A program made the translations under genes and the position numbers. From contig CM072154.1 in assembly GCA_036850595.1 (NCBI GenBank), positions 10,547,330-10,611,329 of the forward strand: a DNA stretch of 64,000 nucleotides, written 5' to 3'. Of this stretch, positions 37,072 through 49,600 are shown piece by piece (positions within the stretch are counted from its first letter, which is position 1; every line of letters begins with the position of its first letter). Under the pieces are notes generated by a model. The model ran no database searches. It worked only from the letters and a program-made list of their open reading frames with translations, and was not told where the DNA came from. The stretch is from Rhyacichthys aspro (Eukaryota > Chordata > Actinopteri > Gobiiformes > Rhyacichthyidae).

Positions 37072-40000
37072 ATCTACAGCAACAACACAGAGCAAAACTG
37101 ACTGAGCAACACTTCACTCTGCACTTCCCTTCAATTGCTTCCTGCAGCCGCTAAAAACATTCCAATACCATTTGTTTGTTAAAAATCGCTGTTATCTACT
37201 TTGAAACAGCACATAATAGCAAAGAACAAAAGTTGAGAACCAGGAAACTTTTTAAAGAGCAGACTTATCACTTGTTAATGGAGTCAGTAGCCAAGTGTCC
37301 ATGCTCGGCCCAGACGGGAAAGTTAGTGTGAAAAAGGGTGTGAATGTGAAATTTGAGGATGGTGCACTGTTTACACTCACTGCCTGGAGGGATGCACTTG
37401 TGCTGGCAGGAGAACATTGTTAACATGGGAGGCACGGCGCTCCCAGCCCGCTTCCCTTCTCTGTGTCTCCCTCTGCCTCTTCCTCCAGCTGCTCAGGGCC
37501 ACGCGATGGTCTGGGAAAGATTAATGCGTCTTCAACGGCACGCCATGAAATCAAATTAGTGTAGTGTGATCCCGGGACGGCGAGGGCTTAGGACAGGGCT
37601 GCGACACGGACAACTCCTCAATAACATTTTCCTTAGCACCTGTGAAAGCTACAGACTGTTTTAGCAATTAACTCTCACTTCTCTTATGCTATGTGTCAGA
37701 TATTGATTTATGCATAATTAGCACCAATTACCTAATTGATTTCCAACTCAGCAATGGCATCTGCAGTGAAATGTGAAAAACAATGTAGTTCACGGCAATG
37801 TCAGTTTGTATTATCTCAGGCGAGCTCACATGTTATTGCAGGTTGCCATCAGATTCAGTCAAGGATGAACACCTATCCACCACAATAGGCTGTTAAAATT
37901 GGATTTTCCGGGGGAAATAAGGGGATTATTACTACTTCAGCGTTCTGTGTCTCCGCACTGCCTTTTGTCACTCTTATATTTGATCACGTAATCAGGCAGA
38001 GAAAGATGAAGTTGTTTGCCAGGCTTACAGTGCAATAACCTCGAGTGCTTATACTTGGTGCGGATGTTGAGAATCGCAGAAGTGGTAAAGTCTCTCCTTT
38101 CACATATGAGTCTCTAAAACAAGGCAGAGGTCACACCCGTAGCTGAATACATTACATGGACATTAACATTCTGGAAAGCTTTATACAACATTGCATTAGC
38201 TTTATTATCACATATTAGCCTTGGGATTAGTTTTACATGACAAGCAGTCCAGTTAAAACAGGAAAAACGCATGTCCGGATTGAAATAGAACAGACAGAAT
38301 GTACCTAAAACTAAAGTACAAACCTACTCAAGTAAAATACGGCTTAAATGGGCACTCAGGCATTCGAGGTGGAGTCAGACGTAGCCCAACTATACTACCA
38401 TACTGCTATAATTAACTAATAATTACATTGCATTAGCCACATGAGCGGACCCAGGCCTTTATTAAATTGTACCAAAGATGAAAGGAAACTGAACGTTGGA
38501 TGTCCATGAAGGATGACAGTGTACAATGAATCATGGCGGTGTGTGAACTTTTGACCTGCAGAATGGGATTGGATTATGCCTAATTGATTTTACAGCTCAG
38601 AAGGATAATCAAGACAAGATAAGCAATAATGACTATTGACATTCTGATAAAGATAAGGAGCAGTCGATAGAGATGTGCATTATGTTTAAACAATAAGAGC
38701 CAGCCTGCGCAGGGTTCATCCAGATCTGACTCCAACGGTCAATATGCACACTCTCAGATCTACTGACAACTATAAGAGACAGGCATTGTGGGAAAACTTT
38801 CACACAGGTTAAAGGGTTGCTTATAATTGAATATAAGATGAAATAAAACATATAAAGCTGTCTATTAAGGCCTCTTTAATAGCTGCACCCACACATCAGG
38901 AGCAGCCACAAAGTTAGAAAGGTCATAATTAGAAAAATATAATTATGGGGCACAAAAATGAGCAGCAGATCCTTCGATATTCCACTTAAAGCTGAGAAAT
39001 GTGACCATGCATCGTTAGCATCAAGACAAAGATGACAAGATGTTCTGAAAGTTTGCTCAGTCATTTAGTTTTAAGCCAAAACTGACAAACTTCAAAGGAT
39101 CACTTTTGATGTAAGATTTAACAAAACAGCAGTATATTCAAGCTGCAGCTTTGTTCACAAATAATATATCAATCCCTCGTTCAGTAGGCCTGATTTAAAG
39201 TGATCCCCAGTTTAACATTCAGGGCATGTGTGTTTGAACCAGCCTGTGGACAAGAGCACACATTGCAAGCATGAGCTTCTCTTTACCCTATTGACTGGGG
39301 ATGAGTCTGTCACTGGATCCGGATTAAAGTCTTAAGACTATCTATAAAAGTGGGCTGGGCAATAAGAGGGAGTTGTCAAAGATTTGTTTGCTGTCAGAGC
39401 CTTGTTAGTGCCAGGAGGAGGTGTGACTGCAGAATAGCAAAAAGCCTTAGCTCCTCTTCTTCTCTAAAGTCACTTCAAGATCAAACTCTTTCTTACCACA
39501 GTAATCCTGGAAATCAGACTTTTAATTAATCATTAGCATTCTGTCATTATTTTAGTGACCTAGGCCACCAGAGGCCTTCTATCAAATCCATAAAACCCAA
39601 GAGTGCTCATTTAGCTGTCCTCCAGATGCTCGACAGACTTCTCTCTGTGCCAGTCGCAACTTCTTCCAAATTCAGCCTCAAACAACATTTAGGAAACAAA
39701 TCCAAATTCCTTGCTTATTCTGTTTAGTATACATACAATCAAAATCAAATAAAGTTGATGATGTAATTTTCTTATCTCTCTGCTCCCTGTATAAGTGTTT
39801 AAAGCCTAAAACCATAGATGCCCAGAAGCCACAGAATCTATTTGCCTGTCTTCCCTGTCTTTATATTAGGTCTAATCTGCTCTAAAAGCAATTAGAAATT
39901 ACATCTATTCTGTTTGCCAAGATAAGAGATCAAATGTTAGTTGCATCTCTGTGCAAACAAAATGCTAATAGAAGGACACCCAAATGGCTGAATCGAGGGG

Positions 40001-43000
40001 AAGAATGCCCGTGGAACCTAAATGCAGATTACCTGCCTGTCGACCTGCTCCTAATTATTATTCATGTTTACAAACTTTCATCTCTTGGGAAGGGCCAGGG
40101 AAGCGGCTGCATATGAGATGAGCAAACAGGGGCTGCAGTAGCACACAGCGCTGGACATGAATTTATTCATGGTTAAAAAAAAAAGACCCATCCGCACAAG
40201 GGCCCACGCGTCTCCCCAGAGAGCAGACATTTATGAAGACATTCCCTCAAAATCATTATAATAGCATTACCATTCAGTGCAGCCGCTACCTGCGTCATGA
40301 TTGCATTTGTTGTTGTGCAACCACTGCCAAGCCTCCACCAAATACCCCATCTACCCAGCATGCCCCGCTACACCTGCCTCCAATGGTAAGCAAGGTGAGG
40401 CAGAGTGCAATGTCCCTCACAGTCAGAGTTCCCCATCCTCCTTCTACAACGGGCCCACACCACATGACTTTCAGATATGTCACAGCAATCGTTTGGGAAT
40501 AGGGCTGAAAAAAAAAAGAAATATATACACTCCCACAGGACACTTCTTGTTTTTCTCCTCTTCCACTGTCACGTAAGTCAAATACTGCAGAGACATACAT
40601 CCATTACAATACACAAATTGATTTCTTTTTCTGCAGAAATGCACTAGAACTTTGAAAGGAACCAAACAACTTAACTGATGTTATATGCTGTTGTATTTTC
40701 AAGAATCTTGGAATACTTGACACACATTTCAAAAGGCTATTGTCTTTTTTGTTGCAATTTTTAAATAGACTTCAGGTGTCTTTGACATAAACATGTAGAC
40801 AATGTCGGTGGCTTCATAACTGATGGCAACTGTAAGCGCTGTCAGCTTTATGTCTGTCACTTCTGTCAAAACAAAAAAACTCCATCCACAGTTGCTGCTT
40901 GTTGTCAATGCTTGATGATGCATTAAGATGAGGGAACAAGTTGTCAGGCTGAAGCGCACACTGTGTAGATACTGTCAACATGACATGAAATACACAGCTC
41001 CCACACAAATCCCCATAAAACAATTTTAACGACAAATTAAAAGCAGTTATGTCAGAACATGTTAAACAGCTATTTAAGGATAAGTCAAGGGCTTACATTC
41101 TCTCATAGATGATTTATCCAACACAAGCTGGAAAGGCTTTAGTTTAGTCATTTTAGTTGCAGTAGCTAGTAAAACAGAAAGGGTGTTTGCCATTTGCTAA
41201 ATGGGTGATTAATGCACTAATGAATCATTAAAACACATCACTCTGGGTTAGAGGACCCTATCTCATCAAAGTAATGGAGCTTAATTAAGCCCGTTTCTGT
41301 GGGGCTTGCCTCATTCCTTCACTGAAAGCCCCTCTTTGCATGACTTTGGCCAACAGCTAAAGTGCCTTATGACAGTGGAAACCCAGTGAAGTATTAGGAG
41401 ACTAGACCAAAGGAAAATAATGACAAAGAAAAAAACAAAGTGAATGTCTGAAATAATGTTCCCAAAAACAAACAGGGGCTTGTCTCTGCTCTAAGTGCTG
41501 CAAGGGCGGACGGGAGGAAACAAATCAATTCCACCTGACCTTCCAACTTAATCACCACTCACTGCACTGCTGCTCTGTGGAGACCTCCAGCATCGTCAGA
41601 TGATGCACAGGGCAACGCCTGCGGTCGGCCACAAGTCACTGCAGGGAGTAACAGTCAGCTTTTAGATTTGAAAAGGGCAATAGTGGGTCATTTTAGCCGA
41701 CAAGCCAACATACATTCTTACGCAGCCATGTCCCAATAGATCTGAGGCTAAAATATAACAGCACATCATCAGATGTGTACGAGTACAGTAAGTAAAAGTG
41801 GAGCAATCATAAAGAATCTTTAATAATCTTGAATTAAATTGCTATTATTGACACCCAGTGGCGATAAGGGAAACTGCAGTTGCTTACATGGTTGGATTGC
41901 AGGTCTGTCAAGAGGAATAGTTTTGTAGATTGCTAAATTTTCAATTGCTTGAGTCTCAGGAATAGAATGAAACAACATCATACTACTTGGTATTATATGT
42001 GTAATAGGAAGTGACTGTTCAATACAAAAGCACAAAAGACATGCTCCATGTTATTCTGTTCCCATTATTTTATGTTAATGTATTATTTATCATATGCTAC
42101 TTCAGAGTAAGTCTGTGCTCAGGCCTTTTCAGGTGTCCTTCATTGAAGGATAGCAGAGAATAGTTTCCCTCCTCCACTTGGAGATAAGCACATCCAGGCG
42201 CAGGCAGGCCTCATGAGACCACCTCCACAACACATCACGTAGTCACCCCTGCAGAAGGTCAATGAGAGAGAAATCAGCTCATGGCTGCCTAGGGACCAGG
42301 ATGCAGAGGAGATTCAACACTGCTGACACCAAAGACCATGGGGAAGCATGACTCCAAAAAGTTCACAGAAGATGCAAAATATGTATGATCTGGTTTGCAA
42401 CAGCAAATGTATCTGTGTTTGTTTTGCTACAATGTGGTGTGTAACAAAAGGACATATTAAGTCAAACATATGGAAAAAGAAAGAGAAGGAACACTTCAGA
42501 TTGCTTTAGAGACTATGACTTCCCAGTACATTTCACAGGTCAATATTTGCCGAATGTATTGGCTTCAGTAAATACTGTGGTCCACATATAGTGAACTTTC
42601 CAGTGGAGTGTGGGAATAGAGTTCTCCTCCAGCTGTATGCAATGTGTTGTGTTCCTGTAATGACACAACACAAAGCCAGGCAGGTGGTAATAAACATTCT
42701 CCCAGTGCAGATGCCTCATACTCCCACTCTCCCTCAGCCCTAATTTATTCCCTGAGGGGCTATGAGTGATTTTGTCTCCTCTTTCCCTTATATTAAACAT
42801 TGCACACTATTAGCTCTCAATAATCATTTGCCGCAGCCCAGGACACAATGATTTCCCATGACACATAAAACTGCAATAACGTCAACTCAGTTTCAGAAAT
42901 AATATTGCCAACATTCTTTTTTATGTGTCTCCCCCGGCTAGAGAGGAAATACCTCTGCATGATTTGTCCACACTCATAGGAAGGAAGAGAATGCACAAAC

Positions 43001-43012
43001 CATTATTTTTGT
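37072..43012. other. intergenic, no gene recognised
   Basis: AT-rich with scattered GC-richer blocks (37420-37600 is the clearest). A TAATTA-rich stretch at 37710-37740 contains ATGCATAATTAGC, also present at 7512. A 108-base open segment with exon-like borders at 40278-40385 is listed as a finding. No recognisable protein family or transposon. Confidence 0.55.
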
Positions 43013-43380
43013 TTTTTGTGGGGGGAAAAAAAAACAGGTTTTTTTTATGGGGGAAAAAAATTTTTTTGGGGGGTGGGTAAGTTAAAAAAAAAAAAAATTT
43101 TGTTTGTGAAAATTTTTTTTTCTTTTTTGTTGGTAAAAAAAAATAAAAAAAATTTTGTTGGGAAAAAAAAAATTTCTTTTGGGAAAATAAAAAAAAAGTT
43201 CCCCCCCCAAAAATATTTTTTTTTCTTTTTTGAGTTCCCCAGAAAAAAAATAATTTTTTTTTGAGTTCCCCCAGAAAAAAAAACATTATTTTGTTTTTTT
43301 TGAGTTCCCCCAGAAAAAAAAAAAATTTTTTTTGAGTTCCCCAGAAAAAAAAATAATTTTTTTTTTGAGTTCCCCAGAAA

Positions 43381-43411
<31 letters not shown>

Positions 43412-43505
43412 TTCCCAAAAAAATATTTTTTTTTGAGTTCCCCAGAAAAAAAAGTTCCCCAAAAAAAATTTTGTTAGTTCCCAGAAAAAAAAATTTTTTT
43501 TTTTT
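43013..43505. repeat. homopolymer-dominated tandem repeat, probably corrupted assembly
   Basis: Runs of A, T, G and C dominate. From about 43230 to 43495 a unit of roughly 30-37 bases recurs about nine times, each with GAGTTCCCC(C)AG between T and A runs of variable length. The preceding half has complementary-looking GGGGGAAAA / TTTTGTTGGGA units. Variable run lengths beside an assembly gap suggest sequencing or consensus error. The 165-codon minus-strand frame here is an artefact of low complexity. Confidence 0.85.
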
Positions 43506-43603
43506 NNNNNNNNNNNNNNNNNNNNNNNNNNNNNNNNNNNNNNNNNNNNNNNNNNNNNNNNNNNNNNNNNNNNNNNNNNNNNNNNNNNNNNNNNNNNNNN
43601 NNN
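43506..43603. other. assembly gap of 98 N
   Basis: Ninety-eight undetermined bases directly follow the homopolymer-rich tandem repeat, implying that the true array is unresolved and its length unknown. Confidence 0.99.
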
Positions 43604-43735
43604 CTCTTATTTACAATTTGTGAACTTACGCCTTAATTACACCATAACTAACCTGGAAGTACTAGAGTACTTACGCTGTAAATACACTGTAAGTAACCGT
43701 GAAGTACCGGGCCGTAATCTAAAGTGTTACTGGTA
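43604..43735. repeat. repeat of TACTTACG-CTGTAA-TACACTGTAA type units
   Basis: Just after the gap, variants of TTACGC-TTAATTACACC, AGTACTTACGCTGTAAATAC and ACTGTAAGTAACCGTGAAGTAC recur about every 20-25 bases and end with GTAATCTAAAGTGTTACTGG. This style occurs in dispersed fish repeats. The left part is lost in the gap, so its extent and class cannot be decided. Confidence 0.5.
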
Positions 43736-45015
43736 AAAGACAGGAATAAACATAAGATTGTCACCCTAAGATTTGATCCTGACAGTTTGGTGACGGAAAT
43801 TAAAAAAAAGCCAGTGTGGATTATATGCAAAACAGCACAGCTCAGAGCTCAGAGTTCAGTGTCTTCATACCCTCTGTCAAGTGTGTAAGGTGAGTTAAAG
43901 AGCAAAATTAAATGAGATGTCAAAAAGAGAAGAAATAGTTGGAAGCTATTAAATGGAGCAGTGTGGACTGTTCGTTTCACATTTCTCCAGGCACACACTT
44001 CAGGACACGCCATGAATTTCTATGGTGTTTTAATAACAGCTTTGGCTGGACTTCAGACAGCTACATAAGTTCCTAATATTCAGCACAGCCAGGTTAAATA
44101 AGTACTTTCTGAACTTTATTTGGATTATTCATCAGCAGATAGTGATTCATGAGGTCTGTTTTCTCAAAATGCTTTTCAATGTCAAGTTCTGTTTAGATGA
44201 GAAATGCAAGAAAATTACATGTCGTGGTTAATTTTATTCATACATTTTGAATCCTACTGCAAAACTCTTAAGGGCAGGTTTTAAGGATAACAGTCCTTTG
44301 AAAGAACAGTGGCCACTTCTTTCAGTAGATGGCGCACAAGTGCATCTAAGCTCAGTTTAGAAGGCTTTACTATCATGACTAAAGGACACAAGAGTAAATG
44401 GACTCCTCCTCCTGTGCTTGAATTTACTGTGGACTAAATTGAGTATTTGTTTCTTAATAAAGATCGAGTTGTTTCATGTAGGGAGCTAACGGTTATCAGT
44501 GTGAGAGGAGATAATGGTCAGGTGTCACTGATGTTAAAGCTTAACTACTGCACAACAATGAGCTTTCCAATTGTCAGCCATTATCAGAGACTCAGATCCC
44601 ATTACCCTGCACTGAGACGCGATGCACAGGGGCATTCTGATGCTACTCCCACATAATGGATAGTGTTGAGGAAGGTTATCTGTGCTGGAGGCAGGTGAGC
44701 CGTATTACCTTTGTGTTTCAAAGAAAATCTCACTAGTGGATCAGGTTTCAGAGGCAGGCAGGCCCAGTGACTTAACCAGAGCAGATCACAGAGGACGAGG
44801 GCCTTTACAAAGCCACGGCTCATGTTGCCCCTGTGTCAGCATCACTTCGTCGGAGAGGGAAATAAAGGCATCCTCACATACCTGCAGTAACCTCAGTAGC
44901 CTCTAACAGCAGATGAAAGTGGAGGAGGTGAAAGTGGTGCGTCAGCCCACAGCACATGTAGAGAGTTGACTTAAACCTCACACCATGGTGACTGTTGCCC
45001 TGTGTTAATTGTCCT
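43736..45015. other. intergenic, no gene recognised
   Basis: AT-rich with no gene seen. One CTCF-like motif is annotated separately at 44323. Confidence 0.55.
44323..44335 (+). promoter_or_regulatory. CTCF-like motif
   Basis: CAGTAGATGGCGC matches the CTCF core of the CCAGTAGRKGGCGC type except for T in place of the leading C. Occupancy is inferred only from the motif. Confidence 0.4.
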
Positions 45016-45071
45016 CGGTGGTGTGAAAAAGTATATGTCCCCCTTCTGGATTTCTTTTTTTTTTTTTTTTT

Positions 45072-45418
45072 GTCCAGTAACGGGAAGGTTGCCGTTTCGA
45101 TTTCTGCTCCCTCCTGTTCATACTGTTGTGTCCTTGGGCAAGACACTTCACCCACCTTGCCTCCAGAGTCTGTGCCACTGGTGTATGAATATGTATGAAT
45201 GTATTTGAATGTGTATGAATGTGTGATTGGGTATGTGTAATGGGGTGCTTGATGGTGGTCATTTTGCACCATTGTGTATGGCAGCCCACCTCCTTATCAG
45301 TGTGCCCCAGGGCAGCTGTGGCTACAGAGGTACTTTAACAGTGTGTGCTAGTGTGTGTGAATGGGTGAATGATAGCAACAGTAGGGTTCAAAAAGGCGCT
45401 ATATAAATGCATCCAAGT
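45072..45418 (+). mobile_element. nested short dispersed repeat ending GCGCTATATAAATGC
   Basis: The segment begins with GTCCAGTAACGGGAAGGTTG, includes CTTGGGCAAGACACTTCACC, a run of GTATGAATGTGT variants (45181-45235), and CCCCAGGGCAGCTGTGGCTA (45304-45323), and ends AAAAGGCGCTATATAAATGC. This combination is a very common dispersed fish repeat; I am unsure of its formal class. Because it interrupts the Tc1 element, it is younger than that insertion. Confidence 0.7.
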
Positions 45419-45639
45419 GATGATTTTATTCATTAAGGGAAAAAAGCTATCTGAACCTATCCCCCCAATTGAAAAAGTAAAAAAATAAACTGTGATTAAC
45501 AACATTTTTTGGGAAAGCTGAGTTCAGTTTCAGCCACACCCAGGTCTGATTACTGCCAGATCTGTTGAATCAAGAAATCACTTAAACAGAACCTGTCCTA
45601 TAGTGAAGTGAAGTAGGCAAAAGATCTCAAAAAGCCGCG

Positions 45640-46510
45640 ATCCAAAGAAATTCAGGAACAGATAAGAAACACAGTAATTGACATCTATGAGTCTGGAAAG
45701 GGTTACAAAGCCATTTCTTAAGCTTTGGGACTCCAGCGAACCACGGTGAGGTACCATTATCCACAAATGGAGGAAATCTGGAACGGTGGCGAACCCTCCC
45801 AGGAGTGGCTGGCCGACCAAAATTACACCAAGAGCGCAGCGAAGACTCTTCCAAGAGGTCACAAAACAACCCACAACAACATCTAAAGAACTGCAGGCCT
45901 CACTTGTCTCAGTTAAGGTCAGTATTCATGACTCAAGCATAAAAAAGAGACGGGGCAAAAATGGCATCCATGGCAGAGCTCCAAGGCAAAAACCCGCTAC
46001 TGACCAAAAAGAAGAATAAAGGTCTCAATTTTGCCAAAACACATCTTGAACTTTTTGGAAAGTGTGCGTTCCATTACATCTGGCATAAAAGCAACATTTC
46101 AGAAAAAGAACTTCATACCAACGGTCAAATATGGTTGGGTTAGTGTGGTGGTCTGGGGATGCTTTGTTGTTTCAGGACCTGGACGACTTGCTGTGACTGA
46201 TTAGACCATGAATTCTGCTCTCGACCAAAAAATGCTGAAGGAAAATGTCTGTCAGGACAATGATTAATAACACACCAGCAAGTCCACCTCTGAATGGCTT
46301 AAAAAAACAGAATGAAGGTTTTGGAGTGTTCTCGTCACAGTCAGAACTTAAATCCAAGGGAAATGCTGTAGCATGACCTTAAAAAAAAGCAGCATGCTCA
46401 AAAACTCTCCAGTGTGGCTGAATTAAAACAATTTTGCAAAGAAGAGTGGCCCAAATTCCTCCACAGCCATGTGAAACACTCACTGCTTGTTATTGCAGTT
46501 GTTGCTGCTA
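45640..46510 (+). pseudogene. Tc1-family transposase pseudogene
   Basis: Recognisable pieces in order: the helix-turn-helix region (VIDIYESGKGYKAIS-like, near 45675-45720), the second DNA-binding part with NPPRSGWPTKITPRAQRRL (45789-45845), and a LQASLVSVKVSIHDSSIKK segment (45893-45950). The sequence then jumps from AKTHLE directly to LFGK near 46047, so the block that normally carries the first catalytic Asp (WTDE) is deleted. A second deletion removes sequence before the remnant of QDNDPKH near 46255-46275. The HDL-KK region is still visible around 46370-46385. With several frameshifts, stops and loss of the catalytic DDE set it is inactive. Confidence 0.9.
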
Positions 46511-46695
46511 GGGCTCGGTAGGTTTTTATAGCTTTTTTCCCCTCAATAAATAAAATCATCACTTAAAAACTGCATTTTGTGTTTACTTAAATTATCTTTG
46601 TGTAATATTACATTTTGTTTGAGGACCTGAAACATCTAAGAGTGACAAATGTGCAAAAAAATAAGGAATCAGGCAGGGTGCAAATACTACACTAC

Positions 46696-49600
46696 TTAAG
46701 AGAAATCAGTGCTATTTAAGGCAATAAAAGTTTGTGTTTTAAGTTGTTGTAATGTTACTGCAGAGCAACTGTATCTATCCCAAAGACCGTCACAAAACCA
46801 AAGACATGCTCTAACCCGTCGGCATTCCACAGTTCTTCAGAAAACACTTGGCAAATTCCTACCAAAAAGGACGTGCAGGAACGACAGAGGTTGGAAGAAA
46901 ATCAAGGAAAAGTACACTGTTACTTAAGTACTGCCTGTAAATTGAATCATTTGTGGCTGACTAAATGGTTTCAAACAGTTTCACAACCATTTCTGTAGAG
47001 TTTCTGAATTTGCTGCAGGTCAAAATAAAACCTCTCCCCACACCGCAGACATCTAAATGTCATGAATCCATGCTGCATCTTGAAGCTGCCCAACTAAATT
47101 TCCATTCATTCTGGGCTCCACAACAACTGAATAAAAAAGGCCAAGGGATGAATATTTATCACAGATTAGATAGCAGGGAGACTTCCAAACCTGTTTAGTG
47201 TGGGATAAATGGGCACTTGGAGAGCTGTACATGCATGTGTCACCCCTGATGCCCTCTCTTCACCTACAGAGTGAGGCCTATGAAAAGGAATTGGCGTTAC
47301 ATGTTGATTCATAATTTACTCTCTCAGTCGGGTTATCCAATCTTTGCCACCAAATAAATAAGTAGAGCCAGAGGCTGAGGCTCTTATTTTCAAAAGTCAC
47401 AAACTCATTTTGCTGCTCATGTTCTATTCTGATAAGCAGAGGGCCAGGAAATAACCAATGCCAGATTACAAACCTGCAATTTAGCAACTTCTAGGAATAT
47501 AATCATGTTCCTGGGCTAAAATATCAAACAAATTATGCAGACAAACCATTTTTTCTTCAGTTTTGTTCAAAATCAAATATCTGTATTCTGGTCTCGTCTG
47601 GTTTGGCCTGGTCTTTGTAATCCAAGCCAGAGAATGTAACCCATTTGCACCATCTTCACCTGCTTCAACCACAGCTTTGTTACAACTTTGTAGCTGTCAC
47701 TCTTGTAGTAAAGACGTATTCTAAACTGCTCTGTAATAAACATTATTTAATTATATTTGCAATGAACAGCTTTGGTTTATTTAATACTGGCAGTTTAATC
47801 AGAAGGCAATTATCTCCTCTAGACAGACTATATTTACTACAGAGATATATTTACTCATTGGTACCAAGGCATATGTGATGCTATAAAGAAGTTCATATAA
47901 ACATGTCACTTTCACACAGGCCTATGTTTGCATTCAATAACATTTCCTTCCATGAGATTTTCCAGACGCTAGAGGCTTTAAATAGCTTCAGGTGGGATTG
48001 TGCTGTGTGTTCGAGACCCATATGGTGCTGTAGAGTTACTCTGCTGAAAAATAAGCTTGCATTATGGCTACATTATCACACCTCCTCCACATTCTACCCA
48101 ACAATGTGTTTATTCAATTAATGGATAGCTAGAAGTGCTGTGTTTATCAATTGAAAGCACTATGTCTATAAAGCCCGATTAAAAGAGTGTATGCAAACAG
48201 CTTCCAGTGTGCAGATTCTAATACAATTCTGGCTAGGAACTAAGTGTTAAGAGTCATTTAGTTACCTCACAGCTCACAGTGTGAAGTTCTGTTGTTAAAA
48301 GTAGTTTGGCAACTTTCTAAATGTGTGAATTAGACACACTATTCTTCCCTGAATCTGACCAAATAACCTTTACATCAAATTCTATGTGGCTTACAGGCTG
48401 CCACACAATCCTCACTTTTACTTGGACTTACTTTGTGTCTAGATTAGCATTTTTGTACAGGCTGAGGAATCTAAATTCGATCTGAGTGACCCCTTACAGT
48501 CCCGCAAGACAATTTATTGACGTTTTGCATCAGGAGCCCAAACCATGTGTTCTTGAGGTTAGAAGAGAAGGGAGTAAATCTACTGGCCAGTGTATTTGGC
48601 TATTTCAAAAAATGAAATCAGAAACTGCACCTGAATAGAACATTATGATGATTTGGAGTTATCAATAGATTGTGCTGTGCCTCTCAAACATATACTTCAT
48701 ACAAAAGAGTTGTGCAGTTCTCAGCCACCCATCAGTAAAACAAAGTATTTAAAAAATCCTTATAACAGCCTGAAATCTAGCAATTAATTTTTTTTATTTG
48801 AGGGTTTGTTCATAAAAACGTGTTAAGCTACACTACATTATTTCATAAAACATGTATTATGGTGTATTTATTTAAATTACGTATGAGTGCGTTCATTGAC
48901 ATACTGCTTGACATATAGCAAAATGATATTGCATAAAGACAGCTCTCACAGACATACTGAAGTGACTATCCCCAGGAACATGCAGTGAAGTGATATCTGA
49001 GCCAGGCGGTGCATGTCTGAACTGTTGTGTGACTAGGTTAACTAATGGACTGGCTAATCAAAGGCTGCTCCTCATGTCTGTCCCATGTCTTACTTCAGTC
49101 AATAGATGAGTGTTGACCTCTCAACTACTCCTCCCGCCCCCTGTTCCCACCCGCAACAGCCAAACAGAAGCCCTTCCACTTTCCGCGAAAACAAACCGGG
49201 ATTAATCAGCACCTCCAGACCGCTGGAATGCACCCAGTTTCTATAGAGAAGCAGACAGGTATTCGGAGCTGAAAACAAGCCCAGACGTATTCACTGGTGT
49301 GGCTGCAGAGTGCCATAATAAAAAGTGGGAGTGTTTGGGGAGCTTTTGTGCTGGTACTCGCAACAAGAAGGAACACATTTGGCAGAGAAATGTAGTAAAT
49401 TATGAACAAATGTGAATTCATGCAGCCAGGCGTCATGAAAAGATGTGTTATTACAATTGAATGTGTTTAATCCCCATGGCAACAGGACATGCGTTTCTAG
49501 ATGGTGCGGACATGAGACGAACTCCTGAGGGGTGGGCAGTGCACTAATGGCCACTTCATGGACAAATAATATTCACATAAGGCATGATGTTGCAGCAGAA

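Larger units (their letters stand above)
45016..46695 (+). mobile_element. dead Tc1-like transposon with a nested insertion
   Basis: The left end CGGTGGTGTGAAAAAGTATA and the right end near 46640-46690 (AAAAAAATAAGGAATCAGGC then AGGGTGCAAATACT) are imperfect inverted repeats of a familiar fish Tc1 type. Between them lies a decayed transposase gene (about 45640-46510) in + orientation, followed by the usual tail with CTGCATTTTGTGTTTACTT. A separate repeat occupies about 45072-45418 inside the left subterminal region, replacing part of it. Confidence 0.9.

Noticed and set aside
39563..39576. CCACCAGAGGCC, near-match to a CTCF core
   Set aside because: Mismatched at the important GGGCG end, weaker than the three sites listed.
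42921..43418. 165-codon minus-strand open frame, the longest in the window
   Set aside because: It is made almost entirely of Lys and Phe codons from A/T homopolymers next to an assembly gap, so it is low complexity and not a gene.
45786..46019. ORF that could be called an independent helix-turn-helix protein
   Set aside because: It is the DNA-binding part of the decayed Tc1 transposase.
48009..48018. GTTCGAGACC, resembling a tRNA T-loop
   Set aside because: No A box at the right distance upstream and no cloverleaf could be formed.
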